From: Bin5 sp965204705
GTDB lineage: Bacteria > Chloroflexota > Anaerolineae > Caldilineales > Caldilineaceae
DNA: 64,000 bases
Direction: 5' to 3'
Assembly: GCA_965204705.1 (NCBI GenBank)
Contig: OZ242006.1
Span: 682,001-746,000 of the forward strand
The first letter of the stretch is position 1. Every line of letters starts with the position of its first letter. Positions 8,966-16,411 of this stretch are shown in pieces. The translations under genes were made by a program, and so were the position numbers. Below the pieces are notes generated by a model, which did not search any database, had not been told where the DNA came from, and saw nothing but the letters and a program-made list of their open reading frames with translations.

Positions 8966-9814
8966 TTAACTGTCCAGATCCACCGACAGTAGCAGATCGC
9001 GCATCTGGATCGTCTCCGACAGCGTGTCGACCTCGTTGCAGCCCTCCCAGTCGACCCACACATACTCAACGCAGACGTAGCCCTCGTACCCGGAATCCCG
9101 CAGCGCCCGCACCACCCGCGGGTAATCGACCACATTGTGCTGGATCAGCGACTGCAAGCGGTTCTTGTGGCCCCCACGAGCATGAAAATGGGAGGTGTAC
9201 GGGATCAGCGTCTCGCTCTCGTCGTCGCTGATCTCCCGGTACGCGAAATGCGAGTAGTCCAACGTCAGCGTCAGACCGGGCGTCATCTCCAGCATGCGCC
9301 GCGTCTGCTCCGGTGTGCGCGTCAAAGACTCAACGTTCGGCTCCACCGCGCACACACATCCCGCCGCATCCGCCAGCTCCACCCGCCAGGCCAGCTCCTC
9401 GCACGCCCGCTCAAACGAAGTCTCGTACGATTCGCCTTCCCACGGCAGACCCGGCTCGATCGTGATGTGGGTCGCGTTGCACCGCAGCGTAAATTCGACC
9501 ACGCGCGCGAACAGGTCGCGCGCCTGCCTGCGTTCCTCCGCGTCGGGATGGTTTATCGCCAGATCCGGCAACCCTGGGCCCGAAGCCTGAAAATAGACAT
9601 CCGCGATCTCCAACCCCTTTTCCTGTACGCGCAAGGACAGGTCCCGTGCCCCGGCCGCCAGATCGCCCATCACGTGGCTGGGATAGATGTGGGAGCGGTC
9701 CTCGAACAGTCCGATATCCACCCCCTGAAATCCCATCATCGCGATCAGCGTCAGTACGTCGTCATGCGGCAGCAGCGGAAAGGTGAAATCCGCGCACGAA
9801 AGCTTCAGATCCAT
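8966..9814 (-). CDS. Sugar phosphate isomerase/epimerase family protein (xylose-isomerase-like TIM barrel)
   Basis: About 282 residues with AP-endonuclease-2/xylose-isomerase-like barrel features: GFQGVDIGLFEDRSH after the first strands, metal-ligand-like acidic residues in ITIEPGLPW and CAVEPNVES, LTLDYSHFAYR, HARGGHKNRLQ, and the terminal YEGYVCVEYVWVDWEG. It would isomerise or epimerise a sugar or cyclitol with a divalent metal in the cytoplasm. I start it at the ATG at 9814 because AAGGAG lies 7-8 nt upstream, not at an earlier in-frame start at 9859 inside the gap. It follows the glycoside hydrolase gene in the same direction, which fits a role after glycan release. Confidence 0.85.
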   Translation of the reverse strand: MDLKLSCADFTFPLLPHDDVLTLIAMMGFQGVDIGLFEDRSHIYPSHVMGDLAAGARDLSLRVQEKGLEIADVYFQASGPGLPDLAINHPDAEERRQARDLFARVVEFTLRCNATHITIEPGLPWEGESYETSFERACEELAWRVELADAAGCVCAVEPNVESLTRTPEQTRRMLEMTPGLTLTLDYSHFAYREISDDESETLIPYTSHFHARGGHKNRLQSLIQHNVVDYPRVVRALRDSGYEGYVCVEYVWVDWEGCNEVDTLSETIQMRDLLLSVDLDS

Positions 9815-9862
9815 CTCGCAACTCCTTCTTCGCCTGGAGAACTCTGAATCGGATGCCAAGCC

Positions 9863-11365
9863 TTAGTCGGCGGCCTCAATGTGAACGACGATATCGTGCG
9901 TAAACGGACCCAGATCGATTCCCGTCTCACCGCCGGAGAGGTCCTGCGACTCTCCCGGGTACTTTCCCTCCGCCGGGGAATAGAGCCGCGCCGAATAACT
10001 GCCCGCCGGCAACGTAAACGTCAGGCGGCCCTCACATGGCTGCCCCAACGTGGGGTCATCCACCTCCCGCTGATCGGCCACGTACACGACGTAGGCCCTG
10101 CCCAGCTGCGCCAGCGTGATCGCGATCGTGTTGTCCGGCGTCACGCCGGCGAAGTCCGGCAGCGGCGCCATCTGCACGAAATCGACCCCATGAATGAAGG
10201 CCGACAGATTCTTCATCCAGCTGCGGATCATCGTCTGCGAGGCCGGCGTACCCGCCTCCTGCCCCCCGGCCTGGATCGAAAAGTCGATCATGTTGTAATG
10301 GCCTCCGCTGCAGATCGTCGCCCAGGCCCGTTTGCGATGCACGATCCAAGACTCCTCGTCCAGCGAGCTCGTCGCCGCGTTGTCCTCGTCGAAAACGAAC
10401 GGCTTTCCCGTTTCGTGGACCGTTGTCCACACCTGCTGAATGCGTGCCAACCGCAGGTCGCGCTGCATGAATCGCGACAGCGGCGCCAGGATCGCGCCCT
10501 TGTAGGTCAGCTGCTGGTAGTCGTGCAGGTTGACCGCGTCAACCGACTCCTCCCCCAGGATCTGCTCCAACGCCGTATCGGTGCGCCAGTTTTCCACCGG
10601 CACCTGGAAAATGAGATGCTTCTTCGGCAGACCCGCCTCCGCCGCCCGTATCCGGTCGCGCACTGCCTCCTGCCAGCCATCCACCTCCGCCTGCGTGGCA
10701 AACTCGGTCTCAGGCAGCATGCCCGCCCGGGCCGTAAACGGCTCGTTGCAGACCTCGAAATAGAAGCAGTCGTACCCGTTTACCTCCTCCACAACTTTTC
10801 TCACGAAAGCCATCTGCCGTTCCGTCAGCCCAGCATCGCGGCCGGAAATATAGTCCTGCCACGGGATGTCGCCCACCCCGTTGATGTTGTTCTGGATGTT
10901 CAGCGGGTTCAGCCCCCACACCGCGTCGCTGTACGTACTGCTGAACAGCGTAAGCTCGATGATCACATCCCGCTCCTGCGCCGCCGTCAGAAAGCCGTGC
11001 AAGCGTTCGAAATATTCCGGGTTCCATCGGTCCAGATCAAACTTGGGATAACCGTCGGTGGCAAAGCCCGGCCCGCTGCGCAGCCACGGACTTACATACT
11101 CGCCCGGCAGTGGCTTGCACGGTGAATGTGGATTGATCGGCTTAACCTGTGTAGCCGGGTCGAACACCTGCAGCTCGCGGAAGAGCAGAAAGCAGCGGCT
11201 CAACGTCTGCCGCTTCTCGGCCGCGTCATCCAGATAGGCGATGTAGTCGAAGTTGCGGTTGATCACCGCACCGTAATGTTCGGTCGCCGTGATCAGCACT
11301 AGCGGCCTATCCTTGTATAGAAAATAGCGGGAGTTGTCAGGATGCAATCCAATCGGTGCTGACAT
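9863..11365 (-). CDS. Glycoside hydrolase-like protein (clan GH-A type barrel)
   Basis: 500-residue protein without a visible signal peptide. An N-terminal segment (RYFLYKDRPLVLITATEHYGA) resembles the opening of DUF4038/apiosidase-like barrels. The acid/base motif is in FYFEVCNEPF, where Glu follows Asn as in clan GH-A enzymes. KPFVFDEDNAAT may hold the nucleophile end of the barrel. The C-terminal 80 residues look like a small beta-sandwich (FTLPAGSYSARLYSP). It follows PhyH after 38 bp and precedes the sugar isomerase. A good AGGTAG ribosome binding site precedes the ATG. Substrate and even hydrolase activity are inferred; cytoplasmic location suggests it acts on imported oligosaccharides. 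Confidence 0.75.
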   Translation of the reverse strand: MSAPIGLHPDNSRYFLYKDRPLVLITATEHYGAVINRNFDYIAYLDDAAEKRQTLSRCFLLFRELQVFDPATQVKPINPHSPCKPLPGEYVSPWLRSGPGFATDGYPKFDLDRWNPEYFERLHGFLTAAQERDVIIELTLFSSTYSDAVWGLNPLNIQNNINGVGDIPWQDYISGRDAGLTERQMAFVRKVVEEVNGYDCFYFEVCNEPFTARAGMLPETEFATQAEVDGWQEAVRDRIRAAEAGLPKKHLIFQVPVENWRTDTALEQILGEESVDAVNLHDYQQLTYKGAILAPLSRFMQRDLRLARIQQVWTTVHETGKPFVFDEDNAATSSLDEESWIVHRKRAWATICSGGHYNMIDFSIQAGGQEAGTPASQTMIRSWMKNLSAFIHGVDFVQMAPLPDFAGVTPDNTIAITLAQLGRAYVVYVADQREVDDPTLGQPCEGRLTFTLPAGSYSARLYSPAEGKYPGESQDLSGGETGIDLGPFTHDIVVHIEAAD

Positions 11366-11403
11366 GCTCTACCTCCCGCTCCTCACTTCTCGCCTACAAA
11401 CCT

Positions 11404-12312
11404 TCATCCTTCCTGGACCGCCACCAGCGAGGGATCGTGCTCCTGGAAGTCCAGGTCATACTGCTCCCAGTAGTACTTCAAATCCTCCGACTCCCAGCCG
11501 GCATAGATCTCTTCCCAGGGGAGCACGTTGCAGTGGGGTGTGATCGACTTCACTTCGATCGGCAGTGAGGGCGGCTGATAGCGAAAATCTGTCGACAGCC
11601 GGATCTGGTTCTCCGTCCGATTCGGGATCGACTTGTGAACCGTCAGGCTGTGGAATACCAATACGTCCCCCGACTGGAAGTCGGTCTCGAACCACGCCTG
11701 CTCCATCCCCTCATCGAAGATGACATGGCGGCCTCCTGCACCTTCAGCCTCCCGCACCGGCAGGATGCCCAGTTTGTGCGAACCGCGCAGCACGCTCAGC
11801 CCGCCCAACTCACGCGGGCAGTCCCCCAGCGGAATCCAGCAGGTATAGACCGTCTTCGAACCCTGGATGAATATGTGGTCCTGGTGTGCCGGTGTCGGCG
11901 CGTTGCCCTTCGCCGGGATCATCAGGCGGGCGATCTTGAGGGCATGTACCAGCACCGTTTCATCGAAAAGATTCCCCAGCATGTCGACAATTGCCGCATT
12001 ATGCGCAAGGCGATGGAAGGATTCCAGGCACTGCACGTCGCCGTAGGCTGCCGGCGGCACGCCCACGCCGCAGAAAGGCTCCATCCCGTCCGCCGAAGGG
12101 TCGGCGATGCCGTCCATCAGCTCTGTACCCGGCGCAATCCAGCCATAGTTGTCGCAGACCTGCAAGATCTTGCGCCGTAAAGCCATGATTTCATCCGCGG
12201 GCAACAGCCCGCGAAAGAACAGAAAGCCGTCCGTTTCCATCTGCCGGCGCATCGCCTGCGGATCGCCGAGTAATGCATTATGTTCCTGAAACTCAACCGC
12301 TGTAGTCATCAT
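11404..12312 (-). CDS. Phytanoyl-CoA dioxygenase (PhyH) family protein
   Basis: 302-residue Fe(II)/2-oxoglutarate-dependent oxygenase of the PhyH family. The metal triad is His and Asp in PAHQDHIF, with the distal His in FHSLTVHKSIPN. The 2-oxoglutarate-binding Arg is likely in IRLSTDFRYQ. The opening ETDGFLFFRGLLPADEI is typical. The C-terminus (WEEIYAGWESEDLKYYW) is shared with the frameshifted PhyH at 36478-37486, which makes the two close paralogues. It starts at the first of two adjacent ATGs after GGAGG. It lies between the IS982 element and the glycoside hydrolase, so its substrate may be a sugar-linked or small organic molecule. That is inference. Confidence 0.88.
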   Translation of the reverse strand: MMTTAVEFQEHNALLGDPQAMRRQMETDGFLFFRGLLPADEIMALRRKILQVCDNYGWIAPGTELMDGIADPSADGMEPFCGVGVPPAAYGDVQCLESFHRLAHNAAIVDMLGNLFDETVLVHALKIARLMIPAKGNAPTPAHQDHIFIQGSKTVYTCWIPLGDCPRELGGLSVLRGSHKLGILPVREAEGAGGRHVIFDEGMEQAWFETDFQSGDVLVFHSLTVHKSIPNRTENQIRLSTDFRYQPPSLPIEVKSITPHCNVLPWEEIYAGWESEDLKYYWEQYDLDFQEHDPSLVAVQEG

Positions 12313-12400
12313 CTGCCTCCATTATTGACTTTCGGTCCCAGACCGTGCGCAGATGGTGAAGCCGTTGCGCATCTGAAGTCGGGCGGGCGTTCTTGGGCAT
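12293..12400 (-). CDS. Possible 35-codon leader ORF before PhyH
   Basis: A short ORF starts at ATG 12400, 7 nt after a strong GGAGG site, and stops at TGA 12295-12293, overlapping the first codons of the PhyH gene by 20 nt in another frame. Such overlap would allow translational coupling. The peptide is basic and unlike any family I know. It is too short to be sure of from sequence alone. Confidence 0.35.
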   Translation of the reverse strand: MPKNARPTSDAQRLHHLRTVWDRKSIMEADDDYSG

Positions 12401-12408
12401 GACGCAGT

Positions 12409-12429
12409 CCTCCGGGCGTCATCCCGGAG
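12409..12429 (-). promoter_or_regulatory. Hairpin covering the leader ORF ribosome binding site
   Basis: CTCCGGG (12410-12416) and CCCGGAG (12423-12429) form a perfect 7-bp stem with a 6-nt loop. On the minus strand the 3' arm holds the GGAGG of the small ORF at 12293-12400, so the fold could gate its translation. Confidence 0.4.
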
Positions 12430-12571
12430 AGAAACTGCTCGTTAGTTTTCCAGACGGTGTAACTATATCACGCCCGTGCGGAGATGAGACGATTCACGCT
12501 TTGCCGAATGTCAATGTCCTGAGAACAGCTACACGCGAATGTGTTCCCAGGCCGTCCCTGTGGCGGGCTAA

Positions 12572-12587
12572 TAGGGCCTTATGCTAG
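12572..12587. repeat. IS982 left inverted repeat
   Basis: TAGGGCCTTATGCTAG, a perfect reverse complement of 13572-13587. Confidence 0.88.
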
Positions 12588-12607
12588 ATAGCGTTTGAAA
12601 AAAGTCC

Positions 12608-12660
12608 CCTGGTGAGATAACTTTGGAGGTCTCCACCAACCAAAGTGAGTCACCAGGAGG
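12608..12660 (+). promoter_or_regulatory. Hairpin that sequesters the transposase ribosome binding site
   Basis: CCTGGTGA (12608-12615) pairs with TCACCAGG (12650-12657), and inner CTTTGG (12621-12626) with CCAAAG (12640-12645). The AGGAGG ribosome binding site (12655-12660) overlaps the 3' arm. Transcripts entering from outside would fold this stem and hide the site. A transcript starting inside the element would lack the 5' arm. This kind of protection is known in some insertion sequences; here it is inferred from the sequence. Confidence 0.6.
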
Positions 12661-12669
12661 ACCTCCCAA

Positions 12670-13575
12670 ATGATAGCCCACTTTGACGACTTCTGTCTAT
12701 GGGTATATGTGCTCGTTGACGACATGTGTAAGGAACTGGAAGGACATCTGAGACGACCGGGCCCGGAGCCTGAGTGTAGCGACAGTGAATTGATAGCGAT
12801 CTGTCTCATCGGCGAATGTCTGGGATGGGATGTGGAAACAGAATTACTCCATCATATGCAGGCTCATCGGGATAAGTTTCCGATCATACCGGAGCAGAGC
12901 CGTTTCAATCGGCGGCGACGAGACTTGATGCGGATTATGAACGAGATGCGGCGCATGATGTTGGCCAGGATGGAGCTCTATCGGGACGCGCATTGTGTCG
13001 TCGATAGTCTGCCCATTCCAGTGGTTCAATTTCACCTGGCGCCGCAATCGCGCGCCAGATGGTCCGAATGGGGGGCCGATTATGGGCCCGTACCCTCCAA
13101 GAAAATGATGATCTTCGGTTTCAAGCTGCATATGCTGATCACGATGGGTGGCCTCATTATCGACTTCGAGTTAGCTCCGGCTAGCGAGCGCGACTTGGCT
13201 ATCGGTCACGAACTCCTCGTAGAACACTGCAATCGCATCGTCATCGGCGACAAGGCCTACGTCAGTGCTCCAGTCGCAGATGAACTCTGGCAATACAATC
13301 GCATCCGCCTGCTCACCAAGCCGCGCAGCAACCAGAGAAAACAGATCTCCGCATCGGCCCGTCGCCTCTACGATAGGGTCCGCCAAATCATCGAAACAGT
13401 CACCAGTCAATTGAACGCACAATTCTCCATAGAAACCAATCACGCACATACTTTCAGAGGCCTTTGTGCACGCCTATACACGAAGTTGACTGCACATACT
13501 CTCTGCATTTACATCAACCACCTAATGGGCGTAAGTGACTATCTTCAAATCAAGCAATTGGCCTTTCCTAACTAG
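12670..13575 (+). CDS. IS982-family transposase
   Basis: 301-residue DDE transposase. Likely catalytic residues are Asp112 in VVDSLPIPV, Asp194 in IGDKAYVS and Glu242 in RQIIETVTSQL. The C-terminal HTFRGLCARLYTKLTAHTL is the usual IS982 ending. The reading frame is full length with no stop or frameshift, so the element may still be active. ATG follows AGGAGG at short spacing, inside a hairpin. Confidence 0.92.
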   Translation: MIAHFDDFCLWVYVLVDDMCKELEGHLRRPGPEPECSDSELIAICLIGECLGWDVETELLHHMQAHRDKFPIIPEQSRFNRRRRDLMRIMNEMRRMMLARMELYRDAHCVVDSLPIPVVQFHLAPQSRARWSEWGADYGPVPSKKMMIFGFKLHMLITMGGLIIDFELAPASERDLAIGHELLVEHCNRIVIGDKAYVSAPVADELWQYNRIRLLTKPRSNQRKQISASARRLYDRVRQIIETVTSQLNAQFSIETNHAHTFRGLCARLYTKLTAHTLCIYINHLMGVSDYLQIKQLAFPN

Positions 13576-13587
13576 CATAAGGCCCTA
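13572..13587. repeat. IS982 right inverted repeat
   Basis: CTAGCATAAGGCCCTA, a perfect reverse complement of 12572-12587. Confidence 0.88.
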
Positions 13588-13594
13588 ATAATCA

Positions 13595-14395
13595 CTACCC
13601 ACTCCCCCCGAGCTCCTCGTCTCCCACCCTGGCAATCCAATCCCGACTCCATTCCACAGCCTCAAATTCGAGATCACAGATACAGCTTGCCAGGAAGATC
13701 ATGCCCTCGATGCGTCCCTCGTGAAGCCAGCGCAAAGCCGTTTCGCACTGCATCTGCATTGCCTCTAAGGGCATGGGGATGTGTAGGCCATAATCATACA
13801 TGTACAGCCCTAGCAGCTTGCGGCTACGGGGCGCAAGCTTTTCGCACCGGGCGAGGTTCTCCTCCAGATCCTCAAGGTCGGGCGCTTCCCACGTCCACAG
13901 AGAGACCCAATCGCACAGTTCAAGATGGGCCGCCAGAGGCATCCCGAGCTGATGGGTGTAGAGAGTAACACCGAGCCCCAGCCTGCGCCCGGCAACCTCG
14001 AACTGGCTGCGCAGCGACTGAAGTTCCTCTACGGACAAGACACCCATAGCGCCTTCGTCCTGCGCTCGTCTGAAGAAATCATCCATAAAGACGCCAACGA
14101 TGTTCGGATTACTCGCCGCCAACTCCAACACGTGCCTGCGCTCCTCTTCCGAAGAACGCCCCGCGCCGCCAACCACCGACCAGAAGACCTTCTTCAGCCG
14201 CCGGAAAGGGATCGCATACTGGTCAAAGGGCATCTCCGGCTTGTCATGGTAGCGCACCATGATCATATTGGGCACGTCCATATAAAAAGCAGCCTCCACC
14301 GGCGTAATCCGCGAGGAGCGAGTAATATCCCATCCTGTGTCGTGACTGCCTGCCTCATGACCCCAAAGCCACATCCGATCGCGTACTGTTTCCAT
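13595..14395 (-). CDS. Conserved-looking protein of unknown function, barrel-like
   Basis: 266 residues, family not recognised. Alternating hydrophobic strands and helices suggest a TIM-barrel enzyme: NMIMVRYHD, KVFWSVVGG, NIVGVFMDDFF (paired acidic residues at a strand end, as in many glycosidase barrels), LGVTLYTHQL, CDWVSLWTWEA, KLLGLYMYDYG and IEGMIFLASCI. There is no signal peptide. It follows the ABC permease gene by 34 bp on the same strand, so it is probably co-transcribed with a sugar importer and may process the imported sugar. GAGG precedes the ATG. Its stop codon is 8 bp from the IS982 end, so a different original C-terminus cannot be excluded. Confidence 0.7.
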   Translation of the reverse strand: METVRDRMWLWGHEAGSHDTGWDITRSSRITPVEAAFYMDVPNMIMVRYHDKPEMPFDQYAIPFRRLKKVFWSVVGGAGRSSEEERRHVLELAASNPNIVGVFMDDFFRRAQDEGAMGVLSVEELQSLRSQFEVAGRRLGLGVTLYTHQLGMPLAAHLELCDWVSLWTWEAPDLEDLEENLARCEKLAPRSRKLLGLYMYDYGLHIPMPLEAMQMQCETALRWLHEGRIEGMIFLASCICDLEFEAVEWSRDWIARVGDEELGGSG

Positions 14396-14429
14396 GGTAT
14401 CGTTCCTCGTAAATGAGTTAAGGGAAATG

Positions 14430-15311
14430 CTATAGTTTTAGACCGCCTGCGGTTAGACCTTCCACGAACAGACGGCTGGTAAAGGCAAACAGGAGCACTA
14501 GCGGCAACGACGCAATAATATAGCCCGCCATCTGTGTTCCAATTTGCTGCCCGAGTTGATCATCGAAAATCAGCAGCGCAACCGGAATTGTAAACAATTC
14601 CCTTTTGGTCCCGATTGTCAGGTAGGGCCAGAAGATATCGTTCCAGGTGCCCAGTACCTGCAAGATCGCGACCACGCCGGCGATGTGCTTGGATAGCGGG
14701 AGCGCGATATTCCAGAAACACCTGAATTCGCTGGCACCATCGATACGTGCCGACTCGAAATACTCTGAAGGGATCGAAGCGAAAAATGTGCGCATCAGAA
14801 AAACCGCCATCACCTGACCCGCGGCGATGTATGGCAACAGCAGCGCCCACATCGTCTGAAACAGGCCCAGCTTGTGCACCACCACAAAACGCGGCACCAG
14901 CGTCAGGATGGCTGGAATCATCAACAAGGACAGGATAATTACAAACACCGTGTCCTTGCCCAGAAAGTCGAAACGAGCGAACACATACGCTGACAACGAG
15001 CCGAAAAGGAGCACGCCTATACAGGAAACCGCGCTCACAATCACACTGTTCAGGATCGACTGCGAGACAACTCGCCAAGCGGCCGGAAATGTCTGATGAT
15101 AGTAAATCGGGAAGGTGAGCCCCCACGGGTTGAAGTCAAACTGCGCCCGCGACTTGCCGGCGATAAACAACGCCAAGAGCATCGGCACCATCATCAATAC
15201 GATTAATATCAGAATCACCGGGATCGGCCAGCGCCGCCCCCAGTAACTCGCAAGACGACGCCAGCTACTGGCTTGTTCCTTTTCAGGCCTGCCTGCTTGA
15301 GCAGTGCTCAC
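14430..15311 (-). CDS. Carbohydrate ABC transporter permease (MalG type)
   Basis: Inner-membrane permease of a CUT1 sugar importer with six predicted membrane segments (first near residues 30-50, last near 265-285). The EAA loop that docks the ATPase reads ESARIDGASEFRCFWNIALP. I place the start at GTG 15311, 8 nt after GGAGG; a TTG one codon earlier is also possible. It is the third gene of the set SBP, MalF-like, MalG-like. No ATP-binding subunit is encoded in the window, so a shared MsmK/MalK-type ATPase elsewhere is expected. Confidence 0.9.
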   Translation of the reverse strand: MSTAQAGRPEKEQASSWRRLASYWGRRWPIPVILILIVLMMVPMLLALFIAGKSRAQFDFNPWGLTFPIYYHQTFPAAWRVVSQSILNSVIVSAVSCIGVLLFGSLSAYVFARFDFLGKDTVFVIILSLLMIPAILTLVPRFVVVHKLGLFQTMWALLLPYIAAGQVMAVFLMRTFFASIPSEYFESARIDGASEFRCFWNIALPLSKHIAGVVAILQVLGTWNDIFWPYLTIGTKRELFTIPVALLIFDDQLGQQIGTQMAGYIIASLPLVLLFAFTSRLFVEGLTAGGLKL

Positions 15312-15417
15312 CAAGATTTCCTCCCGGCCTCCATTGGTGCCGCGTGCCCCCGTAAAAAATTCGCCGTTATATCTGGGGTAGGTAGAAACGGATACCCAGA
15401 TCTTTTCAGGTGGCTTG

Positions 15418-16395
15418 TCAGGCGCGTTCCTCCCGAAAGATTCGCATACTGATTAGGGTCAAAAGCAATATCGTGACAAAAATGAATACACCGATCGCGG
15501 AAGCATATCCCATTCGATGATAGTTGAAGGCGTTGTAGTAGAGCCAAAGCCCTGGCACCATCGTCGACTTGATCGGCCCGCCTTCGGTCATCACGAATAC
15601 GACCTCGAAAATCTGGATGCTGGCGATGATCGCACGCACGAGATTGAGCTTGATCTGGCCAAAAACCAGGGGAATGTCCAAGCGCCAGATCCTCTGTAGC
15701 CTGCTGGCGCCGTCCAACTCCGACGACTCCAGTATCTCAGCATTGATATTCTGCAGCCCGGCCAACGTGATCAGCGTGTTCACTCCGTTTACCCATGGGA
15801 AACCGGAAAAAGTGAGCGCCCAAATCGCGACCTTTGGGTCACCCAGCCACACACGTGTCCAGCTTTCCAAGCCAATGCCGGTCAATAGGGCATTGAGCAA
15901 TCCGACAGAGCCGTCATAGATAAATCGCCAGAGCAGAAAGACAACAATGCCCGGAATGATGGCCGGCAAAATCATGCCGATGCGAAACCAGTACTTCCAC
16001 CGTATGCTCTTGATTGCAAAGATCAGTTCCGCCACGACCAGCGGGATCACGGTGGCCTGAAACATGATCCAGACCGTAATGATGCCCACGTTTCGCAGCG
16101 ACCGCAGAAAGGTCCTGTCCTGCGTAAACATGCGCACAAAGTTGTCCACGCCAACCCATGTGGCAGGCAGCCCGATGTCCCATTCGAAGAAGGAATGGTA
16201 GATGGCCAAAAACGCGGGGTAGTAGTCAAATACAAATAGACCGAGCAGCGTGGGCAGCAGCACGGCATAGTAGGGCAAAGCATGACGGACGCGCTGTCTT
16301 AGGCCGCGCCTTGCCCCAACGCTTTGCCAAGCGGCCTGCTGGCCGGTCCCAACGCCTCCCAACCGGCCAGCAAGCCAGGATTTCAATAGACCCAT
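15418..16395 (-). CDS. Carbohydrate ABC transporter permease (MalF type)
   Basis: 325-residue membrane component paired with the MalG-like permease. The N-terminal cytoplasmic segment is rich in Gly and Arg, then come six membrane helices starting with YYAVLLPTLLGLFVFDYY. The EAA loop reads ESSELDGASRLQRIWRLDIP. It follows the solute-binding protein gene by 16 bp and precedes the second permease by about 100 bp. The ATG at 16395 lacks a strong ribosome binding site. Confidence 0.9.
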   Translation of the reverse strand: MGLLKSWLAGRLGGVGTGQQAAWQSVGARRGLRQRVRHALPYYAVLLPTLLGLFVFDYYPAFLAIYHSFFEWDIGLPATWVGVDNFVRMFTQDRTFLRSLRNVGIITVWIMFQATVIPLVVAELIFAIKSIRWKYWFRIGMILPAIIPGIVVFLLWRFIYDGSVGLLNALLTGIGLESWTRVWLGDPKVAIWALTFSGFPWVNGVNTLITLAGLQNINAEILESSELDGASRLQRIWRLDIPLVFGQIKLNLVRAIIASIQIFEVVFVMTEGGPIKSTMVPGLWLYYNAFNYHRMGYASAIGVFIFVTILLLTLISMRIFREERA

Positions 16396-16411
16396 ACGGA
16401 GTGGGGACTAC

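Larger units (their letters stand above)
12572..13587 (+). mobile_element. IS982-family insertion sequence
   Basis: About 1016 bp bounded by perfect 16-bp inverted repeats (outermost TAGGGCCTTATGCTAG), with further partial matching inward (one mismatch, then TAG). It encodes one intact DDE transposase (12670-13575). The length fits IS982 members, which are near 1 kb. It lies opposite to the surrounding carbohydrate genes, starting 8 bp past the stop codon of the 266-residue gene. No clear target duplication can be assigned by eye. Confidence 0.88.
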
